Source: Jejuia sp047345485
GTDB taxonomy: Bacteria > Bacteroidota > Bacteroidia > Flavobacteriales > Flavobacteriaceae
Reading direction: 5' to 3'
DNA: 64,000 bases
Assembly: GCF_047345485.1 (NCBI RefSeq)
Contig: NZ_JBLFEN010000003.1
Coordinates: forward strand, 372,001 to 436,000
Position numbers and translations under genes: made by a program. This document shows, one piece after another, positions 9,747 through 17,934 of the stretch. The notes under the pieces are model-generated. The model was not told where the DNA came from. It saw nothing but the letters and a program-made list of their open reading frames with translations, and made no database searches. Within the stretch, counting starts at the first letter, position 1. The number at the start of each line of letters is the position of its first letter.

Positions 9747-10631
9747 ATGTCAAAAGTTGTATGTTTTGGTGAAGTACTTTGGGATATTTTTCCAAATGGA
9801 AAGAAAAAAGTAGGTGGCGCACCCTTAAATGTTGCGCTTAGATTAGAGTCGTTTGGTAATGATGTTACTATGATAAGTGGAATTGGTAATGATGATAATG
9901 GTCAAAAATTATTAAAATATATGTCATCTAACGGGCTCGACACAGCTTTTATTCAAACGAAACAAAAATTTAGTACTGGAGATGTGACAGTGACTTTAAA
10001 CAATAAAGGCTCTGCATCTTATGAAATAGAACATCCTCGTGCTTGGGATAAAATAGATTTTACAAATGAATTAGAGTCTAAAGTTATTGGTGCCGATGCC
10101 TTTGTATTTGGAAGTTTGATTGCTAGAGATGAAGTATCCAAGAAAACACTATATCAGCTTATTGAAATAGCAAGTTATAACGTATTCGATTTAAATTTAC
10201 GACCACCACATTATTCTAAATCGGTTTTATTATATCTTATGAAAAAAGCAGATTTTATAAAGTTTAATGACGAAGAACTTTATGAAGTTGCTGACTATTT
10301 AGGTTCTAAATACAAAGGTTTAGAACAGAATTTGAAATTCATTGCAAAACAAACTCAAACAAAACATATTTGTGTAACTAAAGGCGCTTTTGGCGCAGTG
10401 TTGTTGTATAATGATAAGCTATATTATAACAGTGGCTATCAAATTAAAGTTGTAGATACTGTTGGGGCTGGCGATTCTTTTTTAGGTTCTTTAATTAGTC
10501 ATTTGCTTAATTGCGAAACTCCTCAAAAAGCAATTGATGTATCATGTGCTATAGGAGCAATGGTTGCACAAAGTGAAGGCGCTAATCCTAAAATTTCATT
10601 ACAAGATTTGAATACATTTATGTATCCATAG
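9747..10631 (+). CDS. PfkB-family carbohydrate kinase, probable fructokinase
   Basis: A 294-residue ribokinase/PfkB-fold kinase. The N-terminal GEVLWDIFPNGKKKVGGAPLN is the usual fructokinase opening with the GG substrate motif, and the C-terminal DTVGAGDSF carries the catalytic Asp and anion hole. It follows the sucrose-synthase-like gene after 193 bp, which includes a possible -7 box TAAGTTTG (9633-9640). A fructokinase would return fructose freed by the glycosidase domain to fructose-6-phosphate, the acceptor for the glycosyltransferase, closing a cycle. The gene converges on the next one with only 2 bp between stops. Confidence 0.83.
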   Translation: MSKVVCFGEVLWDIFPNGKKKVGGAPLNVALRLESFGNDVTMISGIGNDDNGQKLLKYMSSNGLDTAFIQTKQKFSTGDVTVTLNNKGSASYEIEHPRAWDKIDFTNELESKVIGADAFVFGSLIARDEVSKKTLYQLIEIASYNVFDLNLRPPHYSKSVLLYLMKKADFIKFNDEELYEVADYLGSKYKGLEQNLKFIAKQTQTKHICVTKGAFGAVLLYNDKLYYNSGYQIKVVDTVGAGDSFLGSLISHLLNCETPQKAIDVSCAIGAMVAQSEGANPKISLQDLNTFMYP

Positions 10632-10633
10632 CT

Positions 10634-11125
10634 TTATGTTTGTTTTTTCAAAATAGTGTAAGGATTTAAGTGTCCGCGTTTAAGATTTTCGCATAAAATA
10701 AGAGCCTTATCAATTCTTGTTTGCGTAGTTTTATATCTTGCTACAGCATAAATAATACTTCGTTTTTTCCCAGCAGTTAGTGTTTCGAAAACTTGAAATG
10801 CCTCAACATCACTTTTAAAAACTTCATCTAATTCCTCAGGAACATCAACGCCATATTTTGAAGTATCTTTAAAAATCTGGATTTTAAAATAATCATTTTG
10901 TAATACGCCCAAGGCTTTCTGCAGTCTTTTACCAAACATTATTCTGTAGTCATCAGTGTTTTTATCTCTCACAAATGCAGCATAAAACTCAATATGTTTA
11001 TCATTAAATGTTGCTTTTATTTTTAGGCGTTTTATTTTTGCTTGCACAAAAGGCGTCATAATAACCTCTGGAATGTAGATATGATACTTATCTAGTAAAC
11101 CAACTTCAAAAATGGTACTTTTCAT
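10634..11125 (-). CDS. YdeI/DUF1905 family protein
   Basis: A 163-residue cytoplasmic protein combining an N-terminal DUF1905 beta-barrel (about 25-100) with the C-terminal YdeI/OmpD-associated helical segment (KKRSIIYAVARYKTTQTRIDKA near 120-142). The family is linked to bacteriocin protection and stress in enterobacteria, but no biochemical activity is established. It sits 8 bp after another YdeI-type gene in the same orientation, so the pair is an operon. No signal peptide. Confidence 0.72.
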   Translation of the reverse strand: MKSTIFEVGLLDKYHIYIPEVIMTPFVQAKIKRLKIKATFNDKHIEFYAAFVRDKNTDDYRIMFGKRLQKALGVLQNDYFKIQIFKDTSKYGVDVPEELDEVFKSDVEAFQVFETLTAGKKRSIIYAVARYKTTQTRIDKALILCENLKRGHLNPYTILKKQT

Positions 11126-11133
11126 TTAGTTTG

Positions 11134-11709
11134 TTATCGCGTGTTTCTACTTTTAATATTTGCTTCACAAAGTTTTAAAATATCTATAATACGCTTTTTA
11201 CGCGTTTCTTCTCGTTTTGCACTTTGTAACCAAGAGAGATAAGATTTTCTATACCCTTTAGCAAAACTCTGATAGTTTTTAAACGCGCTTGTATTTTTGT
11301 CAAAAGCCTTTTGTAAATCTTTAGGAATTATGCCATTTTCAACATCATCCATCGCAGACCAAGTTCCTGTTTTTTTAGCTAAATCAATGAGTTTGTAACC
11401 AGATTCATGAATTAACCCAACTTTTTTTAATGCTTCAACGTATTTTTTATTTAAAGCACTCCATGTACTTTTAGGATTTCTAGGACAAAAATATTGACGT
11501 CGTTTACCATCTCCCAAGCTTTTTACAGTAGAATCTATCCAACCAAAACAAATAGCTACTTTTACTGCTTCTTCCCAGCGCATTGTTGGCATATTTAATT
11601 CTAATTTGTAGAAAATTAGGTATACACCTTTTGTTTTATTATGATTTACACGAAGCCAGTCATACCAATCTATATCACGTTCAAAATATAGTTCTGGTAA
11701 ATCTTCCAA
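11134..11709 (-). CDS. YdeI/OmpD-associated family protein
   Basis: A 191-residue protein of the YdeI bacteriocin-protection family: EELYF-like start, GVYLIFYK near 28, EAVKVAICFGWIDS near 46, YFCPRNPKSTWS near 73, and a basic C-terminal helix bundle. The start is TTG at 11709, two bases after the stop of the M1 peptidase gene; the first ATG lies about 39 residues inside the conserved domain, so TTG is needed to keep the family N-terminus. Tight packing suggests translational coupling with the upstream peptidase gene. Molecular function unknown. Confidence 0.72.
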   Translation of the reverse strand: MEDLPELYFERDIDWYDWLRVNHNKTKGVYLIFYKLELNMPTMRWEEAVKVAICFGWIDSTVKSLGDGKRRQYFCPRNPKSTWSALNKKYVEALKKVGLIHESGYKLIDLAKKTGTWSAMDDVENGIIPKDLQKAFDKNTSAFKNYQSFAKGYRKSYLSWLQSAKREETRKKRIIDILKLCEANIKSRNTR

Positions 11710-11711
11710 TT

Positions 11712-13349
11712 TTAGATTTGTTTAGAATAAACATAAAAATCTTCATCTATATTAATAGGCATTTTACTTGAAGGTGTTTTCAGTATTTGCCATTCAGCTT
11801 TTGGATATATCCATTGAGGATCATCTCCTATTGTAATTTGAACAGGCATATCAAAACCTTTAATAATGTTTGTCCATCTATATTTAAATGCTTTTTTCTT
11901 ATATGAAAATTCTAAAGTCGGAATTTGAGTAGTTCTTAAGTATTGATCAAAAAATTCGGTTAAATCAATACCAGTCTCTCTACTTAAAAAATTTTCAATT
12001 TGATGTGTTGTTACCGTTTGGTGATAAAATTTAATATTTATTTTTCTTAATACGTCTCGCCATTTTTTATCATCATCCACCAATTGGCGAAGAGTATGTA
12101 ACATATTAGACCCTTTGTAATATTTATCGGTTCCATTGCTTGCTTTATTAACATTATAAGTGCCTATTATTGGGTTTTTATTTTCAATTAGTTGTCGTGT
12201 ACCTATAACATATTCGGCAGACGCTTGTTTCCCGAAATGATAATCTAAATACAAGTTTTCAGAATAAGCTGTAAAACTTTCATGAATCCACATATCTGCA
12301 ACATCTTTATTGGTAATATTATTCGCGAACCACTCGTGACCAGATTCATGAATTAAAATGAAGTCAAATTTCAATCCCCAACCTGTTCCAGATAAATCTC
12401 TACCTAAATAACCATTCTTAAACTTATTACCATAGGTTACAGAACTTTGGTGTTCCATACCCAAATACGGAGTCTCTACTAGTTTAAAACTATCAGCATA
12501 AAACGGATATTGCCCGAACCAATGTTCGAACGCTTCCATCATTTTAGGAGCTTGTTTAAACTGTTCTTTAGCCTTTTCCAAATTATAAGACAACACATAA
12601 TAATCCATATCAAGGTTACCCGCCAAACCGTCATATACCTCTGAGAAATTTACATAATCCCCAATATTAATATTTACGCCGTAGTTGTTTATTGGGTTTT
12701 TGACAATCCAATGATAGGTTTTGGTATCACCTATACGTTCTACAAGTCGTAATCGTCCGTTAGAAATATTTATTAATTTATTAGGAACGTTTACACTAAT
12801 TTTCATGCTGTCTACCTCGTCATACATATGGTCTTTACAAGGCCACCAAACACTTGCGCCTAAACCTTGACAAGAGGAAGCTATAAAATGATTGCCATTT
12901 TTATCTTTTTTCCATGAAATACCTCCGTCCCACGGTGCTCTAATAGCTTCTTTGGGGAAACCTTCATAAAACACTTCAATAGTTTCTATATTACCGGCTA
13001 CTTGGTTTTTATTCAGATGAATAAAATGTGCATTTCCTTTATGAACAATACTTAAATCTTGATTATTTTGAACCGCCTTTAAAATTTTCATAGGAGATTG
13101 TAAATCTATTTGCATTATAGAATCTGCTTCTAAAACTTTATACTTAATGGTGTTTTTTCCAGAAATAAATTTTTTATCAGGTTCTACTTTAATGTCTAAA
13201 TGATAAAAAGTTAAATCCCACCATGCACGCTCAGGTGTAATGCTGCCTCTAAGTGTATCTTGTTTGGTGAAATTTTGTTGCTTTTGTGAAAAGCCTAAAA
13301 AAACGAAGAGTAATAAAAGGGCGAATATAGTATTCTGTTTGTATATCAT
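11712..13349 (-). CDS. Secreted M1 family aminopeptidase
   Basis: A 545-residue gluzincin. An N-terminal signal peptide (hydrophobic FALLLLFVFLGFSQ) marks export. The zinc site is HESGH at about 334-338 with the third ligand Glu357 in WIHES, the M1 arrangement. LGMEHQSSVTYG near 285 corresponds to the GAMEN-type exopeptidase motif, here G-M-E-H. The chain is shorter than E. coli PepN (about 870 residues) and lacks the long C-terminal superhelix, like many Bacteroidetes secreted M1 enzymes. It follows a secreted M28 peptidase by 11 bp, so the two likely form a periplasmic or outer-membrane peptide-scavenging unit. Confidence 0.88.
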   Translation of the reverse strand: MIYKQNTIFALLLLFVFLGFSQKQQNFTKQDTLRGSITPERAWWDLTFYHLDIKVEPDKKFISGKNTIKYKVLEADSIMQIDLQSPMKILKAVQNNQDLSIVHKGNAHFIHLNKNQVAGNIETIEVFYEGFPKEAIRAPWDGGISWKKDKNGNHFIASSCQGLGASVWWPCKDHMYDEVDSMKISVNVPNKLINISNGRLRLVERIGDTKTYHWIVKNPINNYGVNINIGDYVNFSEVYDGLAGNLDMDYYVLSYNLEKAKEQFKQAPKMMEAFEHWFGQYPFYADSFKLVETPYLGMEHQSSVTYGNKFKNGYLGRDLSGTGWGLKFDFILIHESGHEWFANNITNKDVADMWIHESFTAYSENLYLDYHFGKQASAEYVIGTRQLIENKNPIIGTYNVNKASNGTDKYYKGSNMLHTLRQLVDDDKKWRDVLRKINIKFYHQTVTTHQIENFLSRETGIDLTEFFDQYLRTTQIPTLEFSYKKKAFKYRWTNIIKGFDMPVQITIGDDPQWIYPKAEWQILKTPSSKMPINIDEDFYVYSKQI

Positions 13350-13360
13350 TTCCTTAGTTT

Positions 13361-14692
13361 TTATAGCATGACTTCATTTGGGAAAACAACAGGACTTTCA
13401 AATCCATTTTCACCAACTGCTGCAATTCCGAAGAAATAATTATCAATAACAATACCGTCCAAAGTAAACTCTGAAATATCTCCAACATAACGGCTATAAT
13501 CCCAAGTAGGCGAGGTGGTATCGCGCCAATATATTTTATAGCCTTTTGCACCAGCAACTTTACTCCATTTAAATTTTGCTGAAGCTTCCACAACACCGCC
13601 AATAGCTACCTGTGTTGGTGCTGGAGGTGCCCAAGCTAAACATGCCAAATTAATAGCATTAACCGCAGTGAGTTTTTTAGCATAACTAAAGTTTACATGT
13701 TCTATAACATCACCGTAATTAATACCGTTTTCTTCTCGTATATCTTGATGCTGTTGTGTATAATTTTCATGAGCTTCCATAATCCTGATACCAGGGAAGC
13801 CTAAATCATTGAAAGGACGATGGTGTCCACCGCGTCCAAAACGATCCAATCTATACACCATCATAGGATTCATTTCTGGCATATATGCCTTCGTTGTTTT
13901 ATGAATGTAGCGTGCCAGTTGTCTAGAAATACCATCTACCTCACCACCATAAAATCGCCTTAGTGTTCTTTGGCGTTCCGTCTCAGTAGGAGGAACAGGC
14001 TCTGAGAAAATTCTAAACGTTCGGTTATCAATTACACCATCAACGCCTTTAATGTTTCCAATCATATCATTATTTAAAACACCAATAATATCCCAGTTAT
14101 TATCCTTTGCATATTTGGCTAATCCTGCACCTCCGAATAACCCTTGCTCTTCACCTGATAAACCAACGTAAACTATACTGTTTTCAAATTTATATTTTGA
14201 TAAAACTCGTGCGGCTTCAATACTGCCCGCCATACCCGAGGCATTATCATTTGCTCCAGGTGCATCTGTTGTAAAATCCATGGTATCACTTGCACGAGAA
14301 TCTATGTCACCACTCATAATTACATATCGGTTAGGATACTTTGTGCCTTTTTGAACAGCAATTACATTTACCACCCAAGCATCATGAGGCACACGTCTAT
14401 TGCCTTCTTGAGTCACAAAATCTTTTTGATATAATACGCTTAAGCAATTATTGCAATTATCAGAAATGGTTTCAAATTCTGATTTAATCCAACGTCTTGC
14501 TGCACCAATACCTCGAGTATCAGAAATGGTATCACTAAATGTATTTCTTGTACCAAAATCTACAAGCGTTTGTATATCTTTTTGAATACGTTTTGCTGAA
14601 ACATCATCTATAATTTTATAAATATCTTGCTGTGATTGGCTGAAGCTAAGAAGTGAAATAAAAAGAATAAAGAAAGTGCTACTATTTTTCAT
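13361..14692 (-). CDS. Secreted M28 family peptidase with C-terminal FN3 domain
   Basis: A 443-residue zinc peptidase. The start is the ATG at 14692; a TTG 15 bp upstream only adds five residues. A signal peptide (STFFILFISLLSFSQ) is followed by the M28 catalytic domain: GDIDSRASD and DAPGANDNASG near 145-170 hold zinc ligands, and GEEQGLFG near 200 holds the catalytic Glu. Residues about 365-440 form a fibronectin type III module (FKWSKVAGAKGYKIYWRD). It lies upstream of the M1 peptidase gene, separated by 11 bp. It probably degrades extracellular peptides; specificity is unknown. Confidence 0.86.
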   Translation of the reverse strand: MKNSSTFFILFISLLSFSQSQQDIYKIIDDVSAKRIQKDIQTLVDFGTRNTFSDTISDTRGIGAARRWIKSEFETISDNCNNCLSVLYQKDFVTQEGNRRVPHDAWVVNVIAVQKGTKYPNRYVIMSGDIDSRASDTMDFTTDAPGANDNASGMAGSIEAARVLSKYKFENSIVYVGLSGEEQGLFGGAGLAKYAKDNNWDIIGVLNNDMIGNIKGVDGVIDNRTFRIFSEPVPPTETERQRTLRRFYGGEVDGISRQLARYIHKTTKAYMPEMNPMMVYRLDRFGRGGHHRPFNDLGFPGIRIMEAHENYTQQHQDIREENGINYGDVIEHVNFSYAKKLTAVNAINLACLAWAPPAPTQVAIGGVVEASAKFKWSKVAGAKGYKIYWRDTTSPTWDYSRYVGDISEFTLDGIVIDNYFFGIAAVGENGFESPVVFPNEVML

Positions 14693-14717
14693 GTGAATTA
14701 TTTTCAACTAAATTAAT

Positions 14718-14755
14718 AAAAAAACGCCTCAAAATTGAATTTGAGACGCCTTTTA
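14718..14755 (-). terminator. Terminator ending the beta-oxidation operon
   Basis: On the minus strand GGCGTCTCAAA pairs with TTTTGAGGCGTT (with G-U pairs) around a 5-nt loop, followed by seven T (the A-run at 14718-14724). It lies between the acyl-CoA dehydrogenase stop and the M28 peptidase start. Confidence 0.75.
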
Positions 14756-14794
14756 CATTCGAATTAGTCACACGAAATTATTAAAGTTTAAAAC

Positions 14795-16606
14795 CTAAAA
14801 GCAATATTTATTTTCATTAATTACTTTTTCAGCAATAATATGTCTTAGTTCTATAATATTAGGCATGTTAACATACTTGATGTAACGTTTTAAACCAACA
14901 AGCATCATTTTTTGTTCATCACCAGTAGAAAATGAAATTATGGAATGTTTTCCAGCAGTTTCAATAACATCAATAGCGTGGAACAAGTTTAATTTTGCCA
15001 TAGCAATTTGTTCCTTAACATTAGCTTCTCCTTCTTTTTTAGCCATTTTTTCTGCTCTTAGAATAGCAGATTCAGCTAAATAAATTTGAATTAAAATATC
15101 AGAAGACGCTAGCATTAACTGCTGTTGTGCTTCAATTTTTTCACCATATTTTTGAAGTGCTGCACCAGCAACCATCAAGAAAAGCTTCTTTAAGTTTTTA
15201 ACTATATTTTTTTCCTCAGAAAATAGCTCAGAATAATCAGGCACTTCAAAAGAAGGAATACCCATCAATTCTTCTTTTACTGATGTAGCAGGTTCTAAAA
15301 CATTTACATGTCCTTTCATGGCTTTTTTTATCAGCATACCAACACTTAACATTCTGTTTATCTCATTGGTACCTTCATAAATTCTTGCTATACGTGCATC
15401 TCTCCAAGCAGATTCTATAGGTGTTTCTTCAGAAAAGCCCATGCCACCAAAAATTTGAATTCCCTCATCTGTACAGTTTTGTACAAATTCTGAAACAGCT
15501 ACTTTTAAGATAGAACACTCTATAGCATATTCTTCTACACCTTTTAATTCTGCTTCTTGGTGTGTGTCTTTACCATTATTTCTTCGTAATTCAATACGAT
15601 CTTCTATGTCTTTAGCAGAACGATATGTAGCGGCTTCTCCAACCCAACAGTTGGTTGCCATTTCTGCAATTTTTTGACGAATAGCCCCAAAGCTAGAGAT
15701 TGGTGTTTTAAATTGAATACGCTCATTAGCATATTTAACAGATTCTGTAATAGTACGTCGTTGCGCATCTAAACATGCAGCGGCCAATTTAATTCTACCA
15801 ACATTAAGGGCATTCATGGCAATTTTAAACCCGTTACCTCTGGTAGACAACATATTCTCTACAGGGACAACAGTTTCATTAAAAAAAACCTGTCGTGTTG
15901 AAGATGCACGAATACCTAATTTGTGTTCTTCTTCCCCCATTGTAATACCATTAGGGTTTTCTGGATCATATTCTACAATAAAACCTGTAATATTTTTATC
16001 ATCTTCTATTCTAGCAAAAACAATCATAACACTACAAAAACCAGCATTAGAAATCCACATTTTCTGACCTGTAATTTTATAGGTTTTACCATCTTCCGAA
16101 AGTACCGCTTTTGTACGTCCAGAGTTAGCATCGCTTCCTGCTGTTGGCTCAGTTAAACAGTAGGCTCCAAACCATTCGCCACTGGCTAATTTTGGAACGT
16201 ATTTTTTCTTTTGTTCTTCATTACCGTAAAGCGTAATTGGCATCGTACCAATACCGGTATGCGCACCAAATGCAGTACTAAACGATCCTGTTGCGCCTGA
16301 TATGTAATCGCAAACTAAGCAGGTATCTACGAAGCCCATACCCATACCACCATATTCTTCTGGAACAGCTACACTTAAAAAGCCTAATTCTCCTGCTTGA
16401 CGCATACAAGACTCGGTTAAAGCATAATCTTTTTGTTCAAATTGTGCTTTTTTAGACCAAATTTCTCTATCCACAAATTCTGAAACAGCCTCTTTCATCA
16501 TCAGCTGATCTTCATTAAAATCTTCTGGTGTGAAAATATCTTCACATGCACTTTCTTTTACAAGAAACTGTCCACCTCTTAAAATATCTTTTTCTATTGC
16601 TTCCAT
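14795..16606 (-). CDS. Acyl-CoA dehydrogenase
   Basis: A 603-residue flavoprotein of the long acyl-CoA dehydrogenase class. The FAD/substrate segment AYCLTEPTAGSDA near 150 and KMWISNAGF near 183 are signature regions; IQIFGGMGFSEETPIE and RDARIARIYEGTNEI near 395-425 are the C-terminal FAD-binding motif with the catalytic Glu region. The extra C-terminal 150 residues are typical of the ACAD9/VLCAD-like enzymes in Bacteroidetes. It catalyses the first step of beta-oxidation, passing electrons to ETF. Last gene of the minus-strand operon MarR - hydroxyacyl-CoA dehydrogenase/hydratase - thiolase - dehydrogenase, 22 bp after thiolase. Confidence 0.92.
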   Translation of the reverse strand: MEAIEKDILRGGQFLVKESACEDIFTPEDFNEDQLMMKEAVSEFVDREIWSKKAQFEQKDYALTESCMRQAGELGFLSVAVPEEYGGMGMGFVDTCLVCDYISGATGSFSTAFGAHTGIGTMPITLYGNEEQKKKYVPKLASGEWFGAYCLTEPTAGSDANSGRTKAVLSEDGKTYKITGQKMWISNAGFCSVMIVFARIEDDKNITGFIVEYDPENPNGITMGEEEHKLGIRASSTRQVFFNETVVPVENMLSTRGNGFKIAMNALNVGRIKLAAACLDAQRRTITESVKYANERIQFKTPISSFGAIRQKIAEMATNCWVGEAATYRSAKDIEDRIELRRNNGKDTHQEAELKGVEEYAIECSILKVAVSEFVQNCTDEGIQIFGGMGFSEETPIESAWRDARIARIYEGTNEINRMLSVGMLIKKAMKGHVNVLEPATSVKEELMGIPSFEVPDYSELFSEEKNIVKNLKKLFLMVAGAALQKYGEKIEAQQQLMLASSDILIQIYLAESAILRAEKMAKKEGEANVKEQIAMAKLNLFHAIDVIETAGKHSIISFSTGDEQKMMLVGLKRYIKYVNMPNIIELRHIIAEKVINENKYCF

Positions 16607-16628
16607 TTGTTTTTATTTTGTTGTCTTC

Positions 16629-17822
16629 TTAGTTTAAAAATTCAAAAATACCACAAGCACCTTGTCCTGTACCAACGCACATGGTTACTGCGCCATATTT
16701 GCCTTTCATATTTCGCTTGCGCATTTCATCAAATAATTGAACTGATAATTTTGCGCCAGTACATCCTAATGGGTGTCCTAGTGCAATGGCACCTCCGTTT
16801 ACATTAATGATATCTGGATTTAAACCTAATTCTCTAATAACAGCAAGAGATTGAGATGCAAAAGCTTCATTTAATTCTATCAATTCTAAATCACTCTGTT
16901 TTAAGCCGGCTTGTTTTAATGCTTTAGGAATTGCTTTAACAGGACCAATACCCATAATACGTGGCTCAACGCCTGCTGCTGCATAGTTTACCAATCGTGC
17001 AACTGGTTCTAGATTTAATTCTTTAACCATATCTTCACTCATTACCATTACAAAAGCAGCACCATCACTCATTTGAGAAGAATTGCCAGCTGTAACGCTA
17101 CCGCCTTGAGCGAAAACAGCACGTAATTTAGCTAAAACTTCTATTTTAGTTCCTTTTCTCGGACCTTCATCTTTAGTAACAGTATACGTTTTTGTTGCTT
17201 TTTTACCGTTAGCATCAATATAAGTTTGTTCAACCTCAATAGGTACAATTTGGTCTTGGAAACGGTTTTCTGCTTGTGCTTTCAAGGCTTTCATATGTGA
17301 ATTAAAAGCAAATTCATCTTGATCTTCTCGAGATACTTTAAACTCTTTTGCAACTGCTTCTGCAGTATTCCCCATGCCCCAGTAATAATCTTCATGACCC
17401 GCTTTAACGATGGCATCATAATTTAGTTCTGGTTTAAACCCCGTCATAGGAACGCTACTCATACTTTCTGCACCACCAGCAATAATACAATCTGCCATTC
17501 CAGCTTGAATTTTTGCTGTGGCCATACCAATAGTTTCTATTCCAGACGAACAAAATCGGTTTACGGTCACTCCAGGAACATCTATAACTTCTAATCCCAT
17601 TAAAGAGATTAAACGTGCCATATTAAGTCCCTGAGAACCTTCTGGCATAGCGTTACCAACGATTACATCATCAATACGCTTTGGATCCAAATTTGGCAAT
17701 TCTTTCATCATGTGTTTGATGGTTTCTGCCGCTAACTCGTCTGTTCTTTTAAAACGGAATACACCTTTTGGTGCTTTACCAACTGCCGTTCTATATGCTT
17801 TTACTATATATGCTTGTTTCAT
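16629..17822 (-). CDS. fadA: Acetyl-CoA C-acyltransferase (thiolase)
   Basis: A 397-residue thiolase. The nucleophilic Cys lies in NRFCSSGIETIG near 90, the catalytic His in NVNGGAIALGHPLGCTGA near 345, and the second Cys in CVGTGQGACGIFE at the end. It performs the last step of beta-oxidation, cleaving 3-ketoacyl-CoA to acetyl-CoA. The gene sits between the multifunctional hydratase/dehydrogenase and the acyl-CoA dehydrogenase in one operon. A purine-rich palindromic repeat lies immediately before the ATG and may supply its ribosome-binding site. Confidence 0.94.
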   Translation of the reverse strand: MKQAYIVKAYRTAVGKAPKGVFRFKRTDELAAETIKHMMKELPNLDPKRIDDVIVGNAMPEGSQGLNMARLISLMGLEVIDVPGVTVNRFCSSGIETIGMATAKIQAGMADCIIAGGAESMSSVPMTGFKPELNYDAIVKAGHEDYYWGMGNTAEAVAKEFKVSREDQDEFAFNSHMKALKAQAENRFQDQIVPIEVEQTYIDANGKKATKTYTVTKDEGPRKGTKIEVLAKLRAVFAQGGSVTAGNSSQMSDGAAFVMVMSEDMVKELNLEPVARLVNYAAAGVEPRIMGIGPVKAIPKALKQAGLKQSDLELIELNEAFASQSLAVIRELGLNPDIINVNGGAIALGHPLGCTGAKLSVQLFDEMRKRNMKGKYGAVTMCVGTGQGACGIFEFLN

Positions 17823-17834
17823 TCCTCTCCCTAA

Positions 17835-17920
17835 CCCTCTCCTAAGGAGAGGGAATTTTTACGGTTATTTTTAATTAACTTATTTAATGAATCCTCAAAC
17901 TTTTCCTTCCCCTTTGGGGA
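17835..17920. repeat. Two GC-rich palindromic repeats in the fadA leader
   Basis: CCCTCTCC-TAA-GGAGAGGG (17835-17853), next to CTCTCCCTAAC, and TCCCC-TTT-GGGGA (17908-17920), next to GATTAGGTTGGG, stand out in an AT-rich intergenic gap. Both look like short dispersed palindromic repeats seen between Flavobacteriaceae genes (from memory, not searched). On the transcribed minus strand the first gives a GGAGAGGG-type purine run 13 to 20 bp upstream of the thiolase ATG. Confidence 0.6.
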
Positions 17921-17934
17921 GATTAGGTTGGGAT

